64,000 nt of DNA from Rhodanobacter sp. MP7CTX1 (lineage in GTDB: Bacteria; Pseudomonadota; Gammaproteobacteria; Xanthomonadales; Rhodanobacteraceae), in NCBI RefSeq assembly GCF_014205795.1, contig NZ_JACHCN010000011.1, forward strand, positions 1 to 64,000, in the 5' to 3' direction. How positions within the stretch are numbered: position 1 is the stretch's first letter; every line of letters begins with the position of its first letter. Shown here piece by piece: positions 51,042 through 63,135 of the stretch. A model generated the notes under the pieces. The model worked only from the letters and a program-made list of their open reading frames with translations. It had not been told where the DNA came from and ran no database searches. Made by a program: the position numbers and the translations under genes.

Positions 51042-52036
51042 ACTCCATGCAGCCCCATAAGGCCGAACACGGTTCAAGCGAACCGGAGCTGTTCGGGATC
51101 AACCTGCTCAACATGGATGGCCCCTCGACGATGCCGCATGTGCCTAGTTTCGGCACTCGTCTGCATGGTGCGCGTGAAGCTCGCGGACTGGACCTGGAGA
51201 CCTGCGCGCATACGCTGAAATTGCCGGTTCGCGTGTTGCGTCAGCTTGAGCGCGACGAATACGACGGAATCGATTCGAAGATTTACCTCGGCAGCTATAT
51301 CGGCAAATACGGTCAATTCCTCGGCATCAACGAGGCATCGATCCAGGTTGAACTCGATCGCATCAAGCAAATCGAGCCGACCCTGGTGGCGACCGGTGGC
51401 ATCTCGCATTCGCGCTTCCTGCTGGATCGCTACGCTACCGCTGCCACTTACGTCATCCTGACCGCGGTGATCGTGGTGCCGATGATCTGGCTGGGTGTAC
51501 GGGGCACCCTGGATCGGGACCTGAGTCACCTGGCCCCGCTGGACGCCGCTCCCGTGGCGCAGCAGGATGCGCCGGCCTTGGCCAGCAGCAGCGCCGGCTC
51601 GGCAACTCACGCCATCGCGCAGGCGACGCCGCCGTCAGTGACGCCAGCGCCGGCGCAAGAGCAGCCGTTGATGGCTTCAATGGCACCGTTCCCGAGCCTT
51701 GACAGTGCCACTCCGGTGTTGGCGCCCAAGCCTGCCGATGTGCCCGCGGCCAGTGTGGGTACCGGCAGTCACAGCCTGAATCTGAATCTGAGTTCAGCGA
51801 GCTGGGTCGAAGTGATCGACCACGATGGCACGCGGTTGCAATACGGTCTGCTGCCAGCTGGCAGCAACAAGACGTACCACAGTGACCAACCGTTGGATGT
51901 GCGCATCGGCAACTCCGTCGGTGCGCAGGTCAGCATCGATGGCCAGCAGGTTGGGCTGGACGATTTCAAGCATGCCAACGTGGCTCATTTCCGCGTGCAG
52001 GTGCAGGACGGCAAGGCTTCCGCAGCCAGCCTCTGA
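51038..52036 (+). CDS. rodZ: RodZ-like cytoskeletal protein
   Basis: A 332-residue protein with an N-terminal HTH_25 domain (FGTRLHGAREARGLDLETCAHTLKLPVRVLRQLERDEYDGI, about 28-68), one membrane helix (about 130-152, YVILTAVIVVPMIWLGV), a Pro/Ala-rich periplasmic linker and a C-terminal DUF4115 beta domain (SASWVEVIDHDGTRLQYGLLPAG). RodZ links MreB to the membrane and supports rod shape. ATGA-coupled to pilF. Confidence 0.93.
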   Translation: MNSMQPHKAEHGSSEPELFGINLLNMDGPSTMPHVPSFGTRLHGAREARGLDLETCAHTLKLPVRVLRQLERDEYDGIDSKIYLGSYIGKYGQFLGINEASIQVELDRIKQIEPTLVATGGISHSRFLLDRYATAATYVILTAVIVVPMIWLGVRGTLDRDLSHLAPLDAAPVAQQDAPALASSSAGSATHAIAQATPPSVTPAPAQEQPLMASMAPFPSLDSATPVLAPKPADVPAASVGTGSHSLNLNLSSASWVEVIDHDGTRLQYGLLPAGSNKTYHSDQPLDVRIGNSVGAQVSIDGQQVGLDDFKHANVAHFRVQVQDGKASAASL

Positions 52037-52187
52037 TCACCGTCCAGACCGCTCCAGGCGGTTCATTTCGGTTATGCTTGCCCACTGTCTGCTTGGTAAC
52101 GAGCGGACCTGATCGGCTTACCCTTTATTTACCGCGCTGGCCGCCCTCACGCGCCAGCAGGTATGCAGCCTCATGAACGGTGAATGC

Positions 52188-52838
52188 ATGGCATTTGAAG
52201 AATACGACAACTATGAACAAAGCGAACGCGTTCAAAAATGGCTGCGTGAGAACGGCCTGTCCATAGTCGCCGGTATCGCCATCGGTCTGGTCGGTATTTT
52301 CGGCTGGCAGCAGTGGCGCAACCACCAGGCGCGCAACGAAAGTATGGCGTCGCAGTTGTATAAGCAGGCGCAGATCGCGCAGGCGTCCGGCAAGCAGGAC
52401 ATCGCCGCGCAGTTTAGCGAGCAGCTGATGACGGATTACGCGAAGTCGCCGTACGCCATTTTTGCTGCCAGCGACCGCGCCAAGCAGCAGCTGCAGGCCA
52501 AGCAGCTGGACAAGGCCGAGGCCTCGCTCGCATGGGCCGAGAGCCACGCAGGCGATCCGGCGTTGAAGTCGCTGACGCAACTGCGCATCGCGCAGGTCGA
52601 GCTGGGTCGCGACAACACCGCGGCGGCCTTGTCCACGCTCGATCGCATCCCGGCCAACGACTATCAGGGGCTGGTGCAGGAACTCCGCGGCGATGTGCTG
52701 GTCAAGCTTGGGCGTTCGGACGACGCGCGCAAGGCCTATCAGGCGGCCTTGTCGGCCCTGAGCGAGGAGGCACCGCAACGCGGCGCCTTGAAGATGAAAC
52801 TTGATGATTTGGCCGTAGCCGGGAAGCAGGGTGCATGA
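52188..52838 (+). CDS. yfgM: YfgM-type periplasmic TPR protein
   Basis: A 216-residue protein: cytoplasmic MAFEEYDNYEQSERVQKWLRENG, a membrane helix (about 25-42), then a periplasmic tetratricopeptide region. E. coli YfgM binds SecYEG and PpiD and modulates chaperone traffic in the periplasm. The ATG at 52188 gives the family N-terminus; the ATG at 52173 adds five residues. It is ATGA-coupled to bamB as in E. coli. The 151 bases before it (52037-52187) hold the likely promoter of this segment. Confidence 0.9.
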   Translation: MAFEEYDNYEQSERVQKWLRENGLSIVAGIAIGLVGIFGWQQWRNHQARNESMASQLYKQAQIAQASGKQDIAAQFSEQLMTDYAKSPYAIFAASDRAKQQLQAKQLDKAEASLAWAESHAGDPALKSLTQLRIAQVELGRDNTAAALSTLDRIPANDYQGLVQELRGDVLVKLGRSDDARKAYQAALSALSEEAPQRGALKMKLDDLAVAGKQGA

Positions 52839-54031
52839 AACGATTTTTGCTGATCACGCTGACTTCACTGGTAGCCCTTGCTGGCTGCCATTCGTTCAAG
52901 AAAGAAAACGTCCAGCCACCGACTGTGCTGGACAAGGATTTCAAGCCCACCGTGCAGGTGACCAAGGTTTGGAGTACCAGCGTTGGTAAAGGCGCCGGCG
53001 CCAGTGGCGTGCGTATGCGTCCGACCGTCGAGGGCGGCGTGCTTTACGCCGACAGCACCGACGGTGACCTGGTAGCGATCGATGCCACCAGCGGCAAGAC
53101 CCTGTGGACGAAAAATTCCACCGTCCATGGCTGGTTCGGCTGGGGCGACAAGAAGCGTAAGGATGCAATGTATGCCGGTGGTCCGGCCGTCGATGGCGAC
53201 CTGCTCGCCGTCGGCACGCTGGATGGCCATGTTTATGCGGTCAATTCCAAAGACGGGACCCCGCGTTGGGAGGCCGAACTGAATTCCGAGGTGCTCGCTT
53301 CCCCCGCCATCGTCGGTGACCTCGTGGTGGTGCGCACCGAGGACGGTCGCCTCTACGGTCTGGATCGGGCAACCGGCAATCGCAGCTGGGTCTATGACCA
53401 GGGCACGGTGCCGCTGCTGAGCCTGCGCGGCAATGGGTCGCCGCTGGCAGCCAATGGCGTGGTGTTCTACGGCAGCGACGACGGCAAGCTGATCGCGCTG
53501 CGCCAGGACAATGGCGCGAAGCTGTGGGAACAACGGCTGGGCAGCGGCGTCGGCCGCACCGAAATCGATCGACTGGATGACGTCGACGGCTCGGTCCTGC
53601 TGGATGGCACCACGCTCTATGGCGCGGCCTATCACGGCAACCTGGTGGCTGTGGACGGCCCCAGCGGCAGGCCGCTGTGGACACACCCGCTCTCCACTTT
53701 TGATGCGCTGGCTGCGAACGGCAATGCAATTTTCGGGGTCAACGACGACTCCCAGGTGATGGCATTCGACAAGAGCAGTGGTGCCAATATCTGGAAGAAC
53801 GACGCGCTCAAATACCGCTGGGTGACCGGGCCGGCCGTGCAGGGTGACTACGCCGTGGTCGGCGACCTGGAAGGCTACGTGCACTGGTTGCAGGTCGGTG
53901 ATGGCGCACTGGCCGGGCGCGAGCGCCTGTCCAAGAAAGCGATCCGTGCACAGCCGCTGGTCGTGGGTGACATCGTCTATGTCGAGGACGTGAAGGGCCA
54001 TATCGGCGCCTACCGTCTGTCCGCGCACTGA
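52835..54031 (+). CDS. bamB: Outer membrane assembly lipoprotein BamB
   Basis: A 398-residue beta-propeller lipoprotein of the BAM complex. Lipobox LVALAGC gives lipidated C18. Repeated blocks of PQQ/WD-like propeller blades (for example VYAVNSKDGTPRWEAELNSEVLASPAIVGDLVVVRTEDGRLYGLDRATG) run through the rest. It aids BamA in inserting outer membrane proteins. Directly precedes der by 22 bases. Confidence 0.96.
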   Translation: MKRFLLITLTSLVALAGCHSFKKENVQPPTVLDKDFKPTVQVTKVWSTSVGKGAGASGVRMRPTVEGGVLYADSTDGDLVAIDATSGKTLWTKNSTVHGWFGWGDKKRKDAMYAGGPAVDGDLLAVGTLDGHVYAVNSKDGTPRWEAELNSEVLASPAIVGDLVVVRTEDGRLYGLDRATGNRSWVYDQGTVPLLSLRGNGSPLAANGVVFYGSDDGKLIALRQDNGAKLWEQRLGSGVGRTEIDRLDDVDGSVLLDGTTLYGAAYHGNLVAVDGPSGRPLWTHPLSTFDALAANGNAIFGVNDDSQVMAFDKSSGANIWKNDALKYRWVTGPAVQGDYAVVGDLEGYVHWLQVGDGALAGRERLSKKAIRAQPLVVGDIVYVEDVKGHIGAYRLSAH

Positions 54032-54053
54032 TCGCGGGGACTTTGCTTAAATC

Positions 54054-55457
54054 ATGCTTCCCGTAGTCGCGCTAGTTGGTCGTCCCAATGTCGGTAAATC
54101 GACGCTTTTCAATGTGCTCACGCGCAGCCGTGATGCCTTGGTGGCCGACATGCCGGGCGTCACCCGCGACCGCCACTACGGTGTCTGCCGCAGCGGTGAA
54201 CGGCCGTTCGTGGTGGTCGATACCGGTGGTCTGTCCGGTGTCGAAGAGGCCATGGATGTCCTGACCGCGAAGCAGGTGCGCCTCGCGATCGAAGAAGCGA
54301 ACGTGCTGGTTTTCGTGGTCGATGCCCGCGATGGCCTGCTGCCGCAGGATTACGTCATCCTCAACGAGCTGCGTCGCAGCGGCAAGCCGATCATCGCCGC
54401 AGTCAACAAGACCGACGGACTTGAAGAGCAGGCCGTGCTCGCCGAGTTTTCTGCCTTCGGCATCGGCACTACCTTACCGTTGTCCGCCGCGCACAATCGC
54501 GGCACCGACGATCTCATCCAGGTCATCCTGCCGCTGCTGCCCGTCGACGAAGAAAGCACGATTGAAGGGGACGGCGAGAGCGGCAGTATTCGCGTTGCCA
54601 TTGTTGGCCGTCCGAATGCCGGCAAGTCGACCCTGATCAATCGCCTGCTGGGCGAGGATCGGCTGATCGTCTCCGACGTCGCCGGCACCACCCGCGATCC
54701 AATCCGGGTGCCACTGGAGCGTGACGGCAAGCGTTACACACTCATCGATACCGCTGGTATTCGACGCAAGGCACGCGTTGAAGAGGCCGTGGAGAAATTC
54801 AGCGTCATCAAGACGCTGCAGTCGATTGCTGCCGCGCAGGTCGTGGTAGTGATGATCGATGCCCGCGAAAACCTGGCCGACCAGGATCTCACCCTGATCG
54901 GTTACGCGATGGACGAGGGCCGGGCGCTGGTGATTGCCGTCAACAAGTGGGACGGCATGGACCAATACCAGCGCGACGAGTGCCTGCGCGCACTGGATCG
55001 CCGACTGGTGTTTGTCGACTGGGCCAAGCAGGTCTACATCTCCGCGTTGCACGGTTCAGGCCTGCGCGAGCTGATGCGTGCGGTGGTTCGTGCGCATGCG
55101 TCGGCGACCAAGGTGCTGGTGTCTTCGGATCTCACCAAGACGCTCGAGAAAGCCTACGAAAGCTACCAGCCGCCGCTGGTGAATGGTCATGCGCCCAAGC
55201 TGCGTTTCGCGCACCCGGGCGGCAACAATCCGCCGACCATTGTTATTCACGGCACGCGCACGAAGCACATTGCACCCGCCTACCAGCGCTACCTGGAAAA
55301 CTTCTTTCGCAAGCGCTACAAGCTCGAAGGCACTCCGGTTCGCATTGCTTTCAAAGAGGGTGAAAACCCGTACGCAGGGCGCAAGAAGGTACTGACCAAA
55401 GAGCAGCAGCAGAAAGCCCGACGCAGGGTCAGTGACCTGATCAAGCGCACACGCTGA
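54054..55457 (+). CDS. der: Ribosome-associated GTPase Der (EngA)
   Basis: A 467-residue protein with two GTPase domains: GRPNVGKST (about 8-16) with DTGG and NKTD, and GRPNAGKST (about 186-194) with DTAG and NKWD. A C-terminal KH-like domain ends in RVSDLIKRTR. Der is essential for 50S assembly. Standard length and context. Confidence 0.97.
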   Translation: MLPVVALVGRPNVGKSTLFNVLTRSRDALVADMPGVTRDRHYGVCRSGERPFVVVDTGGLSGVEEAMDVLTAKQVRLAIEEANVLVFVVDARDGLLPQDYVILNELRRSGKPIIAAVNKTDGLEEQAVLAEFSAFGIGTTLPLSAAHNRGTDDLIQVILPLLPVDEESTIEGDGESGSIRVAIVGRPNAGKSTLINRLLGEDRLIVSDVAGTTRDPIRVPLERDGKRYTLIDTAGIRRKARVEEAVEKFSVIKTLQSIAAAQVVVVMIDARENLADQDLTLIGYAMDEGRALVIAVNKWDGMDQYQRDECLRALDRRLVFVDWAKQVYISALHGSGLRELMRAVVRAHASATKVLVSSDLTKTLEKAYESYQPPLVNGHAPKLRFAHPGGNNPPTIVIHGTRTKHIAPAYQRYLENFFRKRYKLEGTPVRIAFKEGENPYAGRKKVLTKEQQQKARRRVSDLIKRTR

Positions 55458-55494
55458 GCCGTTCGAATACCGTCGACGCCCTGTACATCCAGCT

Positions 55495-55518
55495 CGTCAT
55501 CCCTGCGCAGGAATGACG
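55495..55518. repeat. REP-like palindrome downstream of der
   Basis: A 24-base near-perfect palindrome, CGTCATCCCTGC joined to GCAGGAATGACG, with one mismatched pair. Same family as 12631 and 45304. It could act as der's 3' hairpin. Confidence 0.65.
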
Positions 55519-55593
55519 GGCAAGAGTCTGCTGTGATCCGGTGCCGTCATCGTCCGCAAGCACACGCCCGTCAGCTTCTCGTAGACTGACCCC

Positions 55594-56763
55594 ATGAGCG
55601 AACCACTGAATCGCGAAGCCTGGCTCGACGCGTTGCGCGAACGCATTGCTGAAATAACGCCGGTGCAAGCACTGGCTCAGCAGGCGCAAGGCGCCTTGCT
55701 GGTCGACGTGCGGGAAGACGCCGAACGCGCGACGGGCATGCCCGCCAATGCGCTCGGCCTATCCCGCGGATTCCTCGAATTGCGCATCGAACAGATCGAG
55801 GCCGATCGCAACCGTCCCCTGCTGTTGCTGTGCGGCAGCGGGCAGCGCTCGCTGCTCGCTGCCGAGGCATTGCTGCGGATGGGCTATCGCCAGGTCAGTT
55901 CGGTAGCGGGCGGCTTCGGCCGCTGGAAGACCGAAGGCTTGCCGATCTCCAGCGGCACGCTCGACGTGGATGCCGTGGATCGTTACGCGCGCCAGCTGCG
56001 CCTGCCACAGGTGGGCGAGGCAGGGCAGGCCCGACTGACGGCGGCGAAGGTGGTTGTGCTTGGCGCTGGTGGCCTCGGTGCGCCGGTCGCGCTGTACCTG
56101 GCCGCCGCTGGCGTGGGCAAGCTCACGCTGATCGATGACGACAAAGTTGAGCGTTCCAACCTGCATCGCCAGATCATCCATGCGGATGCACGGGTCGGCA
56201 TGGCCAAGACCGAGTCAGCGCGGATCGCACTACAAGCGCTCAATCCGCGCATCCGCATCGAAACATGCACCGAGCGCTTGCAGGCGAACAATGTGGAGCG
56301 GCTGCTTGCCGGACATGACCTGCTGATCGATGGCGCCGACAATTTTCCTGCGCGCTACCTGCTGGCCGCTGCATCGCTTCGATTGAAAATGCCGATGGTG
56401 TATGGCGCTGTGGAGCGTTTCACCGGGCAGGTCAGCGTGTTCGATCCGCGTCGTGACGATTCACCGTGTTACCGCTGCCTGTTCCCCGAACCGCCGGCTG
56501 CCACCGACGCGCCAAATTGCAGCGAGGCCGGCGTACTCGGCGTGCTGCCGGGCATGGTCGGGTTGCTGCAAGCGACCGAGGCTTTGAAGTTGCTGCTCGA
56601 ACTGGGCGAGCCGCTGGTTGGCCGTTTGCTTGCATTCGACGCGCTCGGCATGCACTTTCGCGAGACCCGGCTGCCTCGGGATCCGGATTGCCCGGGCTGT
56701 GGTCGCGCGGTCGTCTTTCGCGGTTACGAGGACATTGCCGAGCTCTGCGCTGCCGCAAACTGA
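55594..56763 (+). CDS. moeB: MoeB/ThiF-type adenylyltransferase with N-terminal rhodanese domain
   Basis: A 389-residue E1-like protein. Residues 20-125 form a rhodanese domain with active-site C80 in [10 protein letters not shown]. The adenylation domain follows with [22 protein letters not shown] (nucleotide loop from G157) and the structural zinc Cys pairs C292/C295 and C366/C369. It activates the C-terminus of MoaD or ThiS for sulfur transfer. In eukaryotic MOCS3 the rhodanese is C-terminal, whereas here it is N-terminal. No moa or thi genes lie near, so molybdopterin or thiamine role is open. Confidence 0.88.
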   Translation: MSEPLNREAWLDALRERIAEITPVQALAQQAQGALLVDVREDAERATGMPANALGLSRGFLELRIEQIEADRNRPLLLLCGSGQRSLLAAEALLRMGYRQVSSVAGGFGRWKTEGLPISSGTLDVDAVDRYARQLRLPQVGEAGQARLTAAKVVVLGAGGLGAPVALYLAAAGVGKLTLIDDDKVERSNLHRQIIHADARVGMAKTESARIALQALNPRIRIETCTERLQANNVERLLAGHDLLIDGADNFPARYLLAAASLRLKMPMVYGAVERFTGQVSVFDPRRDDSPCYRCLFPEPPAATDAPNCSEAGVLGVLPGMVGLLQATEALKLLLELGEPLVGRLLAFDALGMHFRETRLPRDPDCPGCGRAVVFRGYEDIAELCAAAN

Positions 56764-56840
56764 GCTGCCTGTTCGCGACTGGCTGTTTGTGCGGGTGTGG
56801 ACGAGCCGCGATAATGAGTCATCTCCTGCAAGGCATCCCC

Positions 56841-57710
56841 ATGAGCGCACGCATCCTCGACGGCAAACGCATCGCACAGGAATTGCTGGAGAGAGTCAGC
56901 AAGCGCGTCACCCAGCGGCTGGCGCAGGGGCAGGCCGCACCAGGACTGGCGGTGGTGCTGGTGGGCGACGATGCCGCCTCGTCGGTTTACGTACGCAACA
57001 AGCGCAAGGCCTGCCATCAGGTCGGGTTCCGTTCGTTCGACTACGACCTGCCGTCGAACACGACGCAGGCTGAACTGTTTGAGCTGATCGACCGGCTGAA
57101 TGCCGATCCGGACGTGCACGGCATCCTGGTGCAGTCACCGCTGCCGCACCATATCGACGAAGACGCGCTGGTCGACCGCATTGATCCGGACAAGGACGTG
57201 GATGGTTTCCAGGCGGTGAACGTAGGCCGCCTCGCGTTGCGCCGATTCGGCTTGCGCCCGTGCACGCCGAAAGGCGTGATGACCCTCCTTGGCCATACCG
57301 ACCGGCCGGTACGCGGCCAGCATGCCGTCGTGGTTGGCGTGTCCAATCACGTCGGGCGTCCGCTGGTGCTGGAGCTGATGATCGCCGGTTGCACCACCAC
57401 CAGCTGTCACCGCTTTACCCGCGACCTGGAAGGCTTCGTGCGGCAGGCGGATATCCTGGTCGTGGCGGTGGGCAAGCCGGGGCTGGTCAAGGGTGACTGG
57501 ATCAAGCCTGGCGCGGTGGCGATCGATGTTGGCATCAACCGCCTCGACGATGGCCGGCTGGTGGGCGATGTGGATTTCGATGCGGCGGCCAAGCAGGCCA
57601 GCTGGATCACTCCAGTCCCTGGCGGGGTCGGCCCGATGACGGTCGCTACGCTGATCGAGAACACGCTGGAAGCGGCTGAGGCACGTACCGCACTCAGCCA
57701 AAAGGCCTGA
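56841..57710 (+). CDS. folD: Methylene-THF dehydrogenase / methenyl-THF cyclohydrolase
   Basis: A 289-residue bifunctional folate enzyme linking 5,10-methylene-THF and 10-formyl-THF. It shows [16 protein letters not shown] (with the catalytic Lys/Tyr), [26 protein letters not shown] and [24 protein letters not shown]. The ATG at 56841 ([13 protein letters not shown]) is chosen on family length. One-carbon units from FolD feed purine synthesis upstream of the neighbouring guaBA. Confidence 0.96.
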   Translation: MSARILDGKRIAQELLERVSKRVTQRLAQGQAAPGLAVVLVGDDAASSVYVRNKRKACHQVGFRSFDYDLPSNTTQAELFELIDRLNADPDVHGILVQSPLPHHIDEDALVDRIDPDKDVDGFQAVNVGRLALRRFGLRPCTPKGVMTLLGHTDRPVRGQHAVVVGVSNHVGRPLVLELMIAGCTTTSCHRFTRDLEGFVRQADILVVAVGKPGLVKGDWIKPGAVAIDVGINRLDDGRLVGDVDFDAAAKQASWITPVPGGVGPMTVATLIENTLEAAEARTALSQKA

Positions 57711-57736
57711 TCTGACTCGGCGTTCAGCTCCAGATC

Positions 57737-59250
<1,514 letters not shown>

Positions 59251-59256
59251 AGTGCG

Positions 59257-59384
59257 AGGGACGAGGGACGAGTAGCGAGGGCGCCTGATTAGGCGTCCTC
59301 GCTGGTTCCTGGCTCCAGTGCCTGAAACGCGATCGCTTGCCGTGATCGCCAATCCAACGCCCTTGCTACTCGTCCCTCGTCCCT
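59257..59384. repeat. Large inverted repeat in the guaB-guaA spacer
   Basis: A 27-base arm at 59257-59283 (built on AGGGACGAGGGACGAGTAGC) is repeated inverted at 59358-59384 with one mismatch. Directly inside the left arm, GCGAGGGCGCCT and AGGCGTCCTCGC (59275-59302) form a second, competing hairpin. The element ends 19 bases before the guaA ATG. It looks like an interspersed repeat inserted into the operon. Confidence 0.8.
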
Positions 59385-59402
59385 GTTCTGAGCCTTGGCC
59401 CC

Positions 59403-60992
59403 ATGACCAACATCCATAGCGACAAGATCCTCATTCTCGATTTCGGCGCGCAGTACACGCAGCTGATTGCGCGCCGTATCCGCGAGCTTGGCGTGTATTG
59501 CGAGATCTGGGCCTGGGATCATGATCCGGCGCAGATCGCTGCATTTGGTGCGAAGGGCATCATCCTGTCCGGTGGTCCGGAATCGACCACGCTGGAAGGC
59601 GCGCCGACAGCGCCGCAGCAGGTATTCGATGCTGGCACACCGATCCTCGGCATCTGCTACGGCATGCAAACCATGGCCGCGCAACTCGGTGGTGCAACCG
59701 AGGCTGCCGATGCGCGTGAGTTCGGTCATGCCGAAGTGGACATCGTGGCGCCCAGCCGCCTGTTTGACGGCTTGAGTGACCATGCAGGCAATCACCGACT
59801 CGACGTCTGGATGAGCCATGGCGATCACGTCGCCAAGGCGCCGCCGGGCTTTGTCATCACCGGAAGCACCGACCGTATTCCGGTCGCCGTGATGGAGAAC
59901 GACGCCAAGCGCTGGTATGGCGTGCAGTTCCATCCGGAGGTGACGCATACAAAGCAGGGCGGGGCGCTGCTGAAGCGCTTCATCACCGAGATCTGCGGCT
60001 GCGCCACGTTGTGGACTGCCGCCAACATCATCGACGACCAGATTGCCCGTGTACGCGAGTTGGTCGGCAATGACCATGTATTGCTCGGCCTGTCCGGTGG
60101 TGTGGATTCCTCGGTGGTTGCCGCGTTGCTGCACCGGGCCATTGGTGATCGGCTGACGTGCGTGTTCGTCGATACCGGCCTGCTGCGCTGGCAGGAAGGC
60201 GACCAGGTGATGGCCACCATGGCCGACTCCGACGAGCACGGCATGGGCATCAAGGTGATCCGCGTCAACGCGGCCGAGCGCTATTTCAGTGCGCTCGCCG
60301 GTGTGGCTGACCCGGAAGCGAAGCGCAAGATCATCGGCGGCTTGTTCGTGGATATCTTTGACGAGGAATCGAGCAAGATCACGGCCGACGGCAGCAACGT
60401 GAAGTGGCTGGCGCAAGGGACTATCTATCCCGACGTGATTGAGTCCGCCGGCAGCAAGACCGGCAAGGCCCACGTCATCAAGAGCCACCACAACGTCGGC
60501 GGTCTGCCGGCGCACATGAAGCTCAAGCTGGTCGAACCGCTGCGCGAATTGTTCAAGGACGAGGTGCGCCGGATCGGCGTGGAACTCGGCCTGCCGCGTG
60601 CGATGGTCTACCGTCATCCGTTCCCGGGTCCGGGATTGGGCGTGCGCATCCTCGGCGAAGTGAAGCCCGAATATGCCGAGTTGCTGGCACGCGCCGATGC
60701 GATCTTCATCGACGAGCTGCGCAAGGCGGATCTGTACGACAAGACCAGTCAGGCATTTGCGGTATTCCTGCCAGTGAAGTCAGTGGGCGTCGTCGGCGAC
60801 GCACGCGCCTACGAGTGGGTGATTGCGCTGCGTGCGGTGGAGACCATCGATTTCATGACGGCCCACTGGGCACACCTGCCGTACGAGTTTCTCGGCAAGG
60901 TATCAAATAGAATTATCAATGAGTTACGCGGTGTTTCTCGTGTAGTTTATGACATCAGTGGCAAGCCGCCGGCCACCATCGAGTGGGAATAA
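59403..60992 (+). CDS. guaA: GMP synthase (glutamine-hydrolysing)
   Basis: A 529-residue enzyme aminating XMP to GMP. The N-terminal amidotransferase has C85 in [15 protein letters not shown] and the H/E pair in [10 protein letters not shown]. The ATP-pyrophosphatase domain has the P-loop [11 protein letters not shown] near residue 229, and the dimerisation domain ends PPATIEWE. Pairs with guaB. The codons near 60900-60955 (AATAGAATTATCAATGAG) are locally AT-rich but encode the conserved NRIINEL. Confidence 0.97.
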   Translation: MTNIHSDKILILDFGAQYTQLIARRIRELGVYCEIWAWDHDPAQIAAFGAKGIILSGGPESTTLEGAPTAPQQVFDAGTPILGICYGMQTMAAQLGGATEAADAREFGHAEVDIVAPSRLFDGLSDHAGNHRLDVWMSHGDHVAKAPPGFVITGSTDRIPVAVMENDAKRWYGVQFHPEVTHTKQGGALLKRFITEICGCATLWTAANIIDDQIARVRELVGNDHVLLGLSGGVDSSVVAALLHRAIGDRLTCVFVDTGLLRWQEGDQVMATMADSDEHGMGIKVIRVNAAERYFSALAGVADPEAKRKIIGGLFVDIFDEESSKITADGSNVKWLAQGTIYPDVIESAGSKTGKAHVIKSHHNVGGLPAHMKLKLVEPLRELFKDEVRRIGVELGLPRAMVYRHPFPGPGLGVRILGEVKPEYAELLARADAIFIDELRKADLYDKTSQAFAVFLPVKSVGVVGDARAYEWVIALRAVETIDFMTAHWAHLPYEFLGKVSNRIINELRGVSRVVYDISGKPPATIEWE

Positions 60993-61019
60993 CAAAATCA
61001 AGGGCTTGCGTGCGTTGAT

Positions 61020-61049
61020 GAAAGCCGGCGCCTTGCCGGCTTTCTCATG
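61020..61049 (+). terminator. Terminator hairpin after guaA
   Basis: GAAAGCCGGC (61020-61029) pairs with GCCGGCTTTC (61035-61044) around GCCTT, followed by TCATGTTGT. A 10-bp stem with a weak T tract, 28 bases past the guaA stop. Confidence 0.7.
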
Positions 61050-61061
61050 TTGTATTCATAA

Positions 61062-61559
<498 letters not shown>

Positions 61560-61568
61560 GCAGCAGCG

Positions 61569-62408
61569 CTACAGGAAGGCCAGCGCCTGCGCGCAGGGCT
61601 GTTCGATTTTCAGGGTCAGCAGGGCGTCGGCGCGGGTATGTCCCATGTTCACCGCAGCGATCGGCTTGCCCATGCGCGCGGCGGCATGGACGAAGCGGTA
61701 GCCCGAAAACACCATCAGCGATGAGCCGACCACCAGCACGGCATCCGCGTCCTGCAGCGCCTGCATGCCCGCATCCACGCGATCCCTGGGCACATTTTCC
61801 CCGAAGAAAACCACATCCGGCTTGAGCACTCCACCGCAATGATGGCAGGCAGGGACTTCGAAGCTGGAGAAATCCTGTACTTCAAGATCTGCATCGCCGT
61901 CGGGTGCATCTGTCGCATCCAGATCCGCCCAGGCGGAATTCATCTCCAACATTTCGGACTGGAAGTCGTCGCGTGACATTCGTTGCTCGCAGCCCAGGCA
62001 GCGCACGACATCCATGCGGCCATGCAGATCGATCACGTTGCGCGTGCCGGCGGCCTGATGCAGCCGATCGACATTCTGCGTAAGCAACAGCGTCAGCTTT
62101 CCTTGCTGCTCGAGTCGGGCCAACGCATGGTGGGTTGCGTTGGGTAAGGCTCGCCCAAATCTGCGCCAGCCAATCAGCCCGCGCGCCCAATAGCGCTGAC
62201 GTGTAGCCAGTTCGCCAACGAACGCCTGATAGGTCACGGGAGGGGTGCGCTTCCAGTCACCCTTGGCATCGCGGTAATCGGGAATACCCGAATCCGTACT
62301 GCAGCCTGCACCAGTAATCAAAAACAGACGCTGATGATTGGCCAAAAAATCGGATAGCGACGTATGGGCCGTCATCGTCTCAATGGAGGTATCTGGAATG
62401 GCCGACAT
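61569..62408 (-). CDS. Sir2-family NAD-dependent protein deacylase
   Basis: A 279-residue sirtuin. The NAD-binding motif is [17 protein letters not shown], then [12 protein letters not shown] and the catalytic His in [15 protein letters not shown]. The zinc ribbon Cys pairs are CLGC and CHHCGG, and [11 protein letters not shown] lies near the end. It resembles the CobB/SIR4-type group that removes acyl groups from lysines. Neither the ATG at 62408 nor an internal one at 62375 ([10 protein letters not shown]) has an obvious ribosome-binding site. Confidence 0.93.
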   Translation of the reverse strand: MSAIPDTSIETMTAHTSLSDFLANHQRLFLITGAGCSTDSGIPDYRDAKGDWKRTPPVTYQAFVGELATRQRYWARGLIGWRRFGRALPNATHHALARLEQQGKLTLLLTQNVDRLHQAAGTRNVIDLHGRMDVVRCLGCEQRMSRDDFQSEMLEMNSAWADLDATDAPDGDADLEVQDFSSFEVPACHHCGGVLKPDVVFFGENVPRDRVDAGMQALQDADAVLVVGSSLMVFSGYRFVHAAARMGKPIAAVNMGHTRADALLTLKIEQPCAQALAFL

Positions 62409-62537
62409 GCAAACAACTACCAGTGGCAGACGCGGGGCTTGAAGATGGCATGCCGTTAGCGATGCGACTGAGCTGGCCCTGTAGTCCGATGGGCTTCATC
62501 GTACCAAAAGCGCCTGCAAGACGTCGTTGCCTCTGCC

Positions 62538-63086
62538 TCATTCCGCCGTTTCTGGCCAAGCCTGGGGCATCTTGCGGATATCCGAGACTTTGTATCCAAA
62601 CTGCTTCACGCGCGCCACCAGTGCATCGTAGTCAGCCTGCGCAATGGCTGGCGTTCGCGCCATGATCCAGACGTAGTCGCGCTTGTCGCGAGCAACGATC
62701 GTCTCGCTGTAGCTATCGTCCAGATAAGCCACGAGGTACTGCTCTTTCAATGGCCAGATCAGCTGGATGCCCCAGACAGCATTGCCCGTATTGGGTGTCA
62801 CGAAGCCGGTCGAGTGAATGGTCTTCACCGGATCGTTGAACGAGTTCTTGCGGTAGCGGAACGAAGTTTCAACGTTGCCGTTGGGCTGTAGCTGATAAGC
62901 CTCGACGCCGTTGTATGCCTTCTTTTCTATGAACGAAGGTATCGAGGCGATTACATACCATTTACCCATGAACCGGGGAAGGTCCACATGGGCGACTGGC
63001 TTGATGGGCGCCATGTCGTTCGCCAAGGCTACAGCGCTTAGCAGCGCAAGACCGCAAGCCATAAGCAGTGATTTTGGTAATTGCAT
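62538..63086 (-). CDS. blc: Bacterial lipocalin (Blc-like)
   Basis: A 182-residue secreted lipid-binding barrel. Signal peptide MQLPKSLLMACGLALLSAVALA with a probable signal peptidase I site before ND; no lipobox Cys is present, so unlike E. coli Blc it may be soluble. The family motif GKWYVIASIPSFIEKKAYN is clear, followed by barrel strands and DYVWIMARTPAIAQADYDALV. Blc binds lysophospholipids. It lies next to the CFA synthase on the same strand. Confidence 0.92.
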   Translation of the reverse strand: MQLPKSLLMACGLALLSAVALANDMAPIKPVAHVDLPRFMGKWYVIASIPSFIEKKAYNGVEAYQLQPNGNVETSFRYRKNSFNDPVKTIHSTGFVTPNTGNAVWGIQLIWPLKEQYLVAYLDDSYSETIVARDKRDYVWIMARTPAIAQADYDALVARVKQFGYKVSDIRKMPQAWPETAE

Positions 63087-63135
63087 TTCATACTCCCAAC
63101 GTGTGATGCGTGTGCTTGCGGCGCGGATCACGGGC

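Noticed and set aside
62680..62700. AACGATCGTCTCG as a further PsrA-type box
   Set aside because: It lies inside the lipocalin coding sequence and only the ACGATCGT core matches; the half-sites do not.
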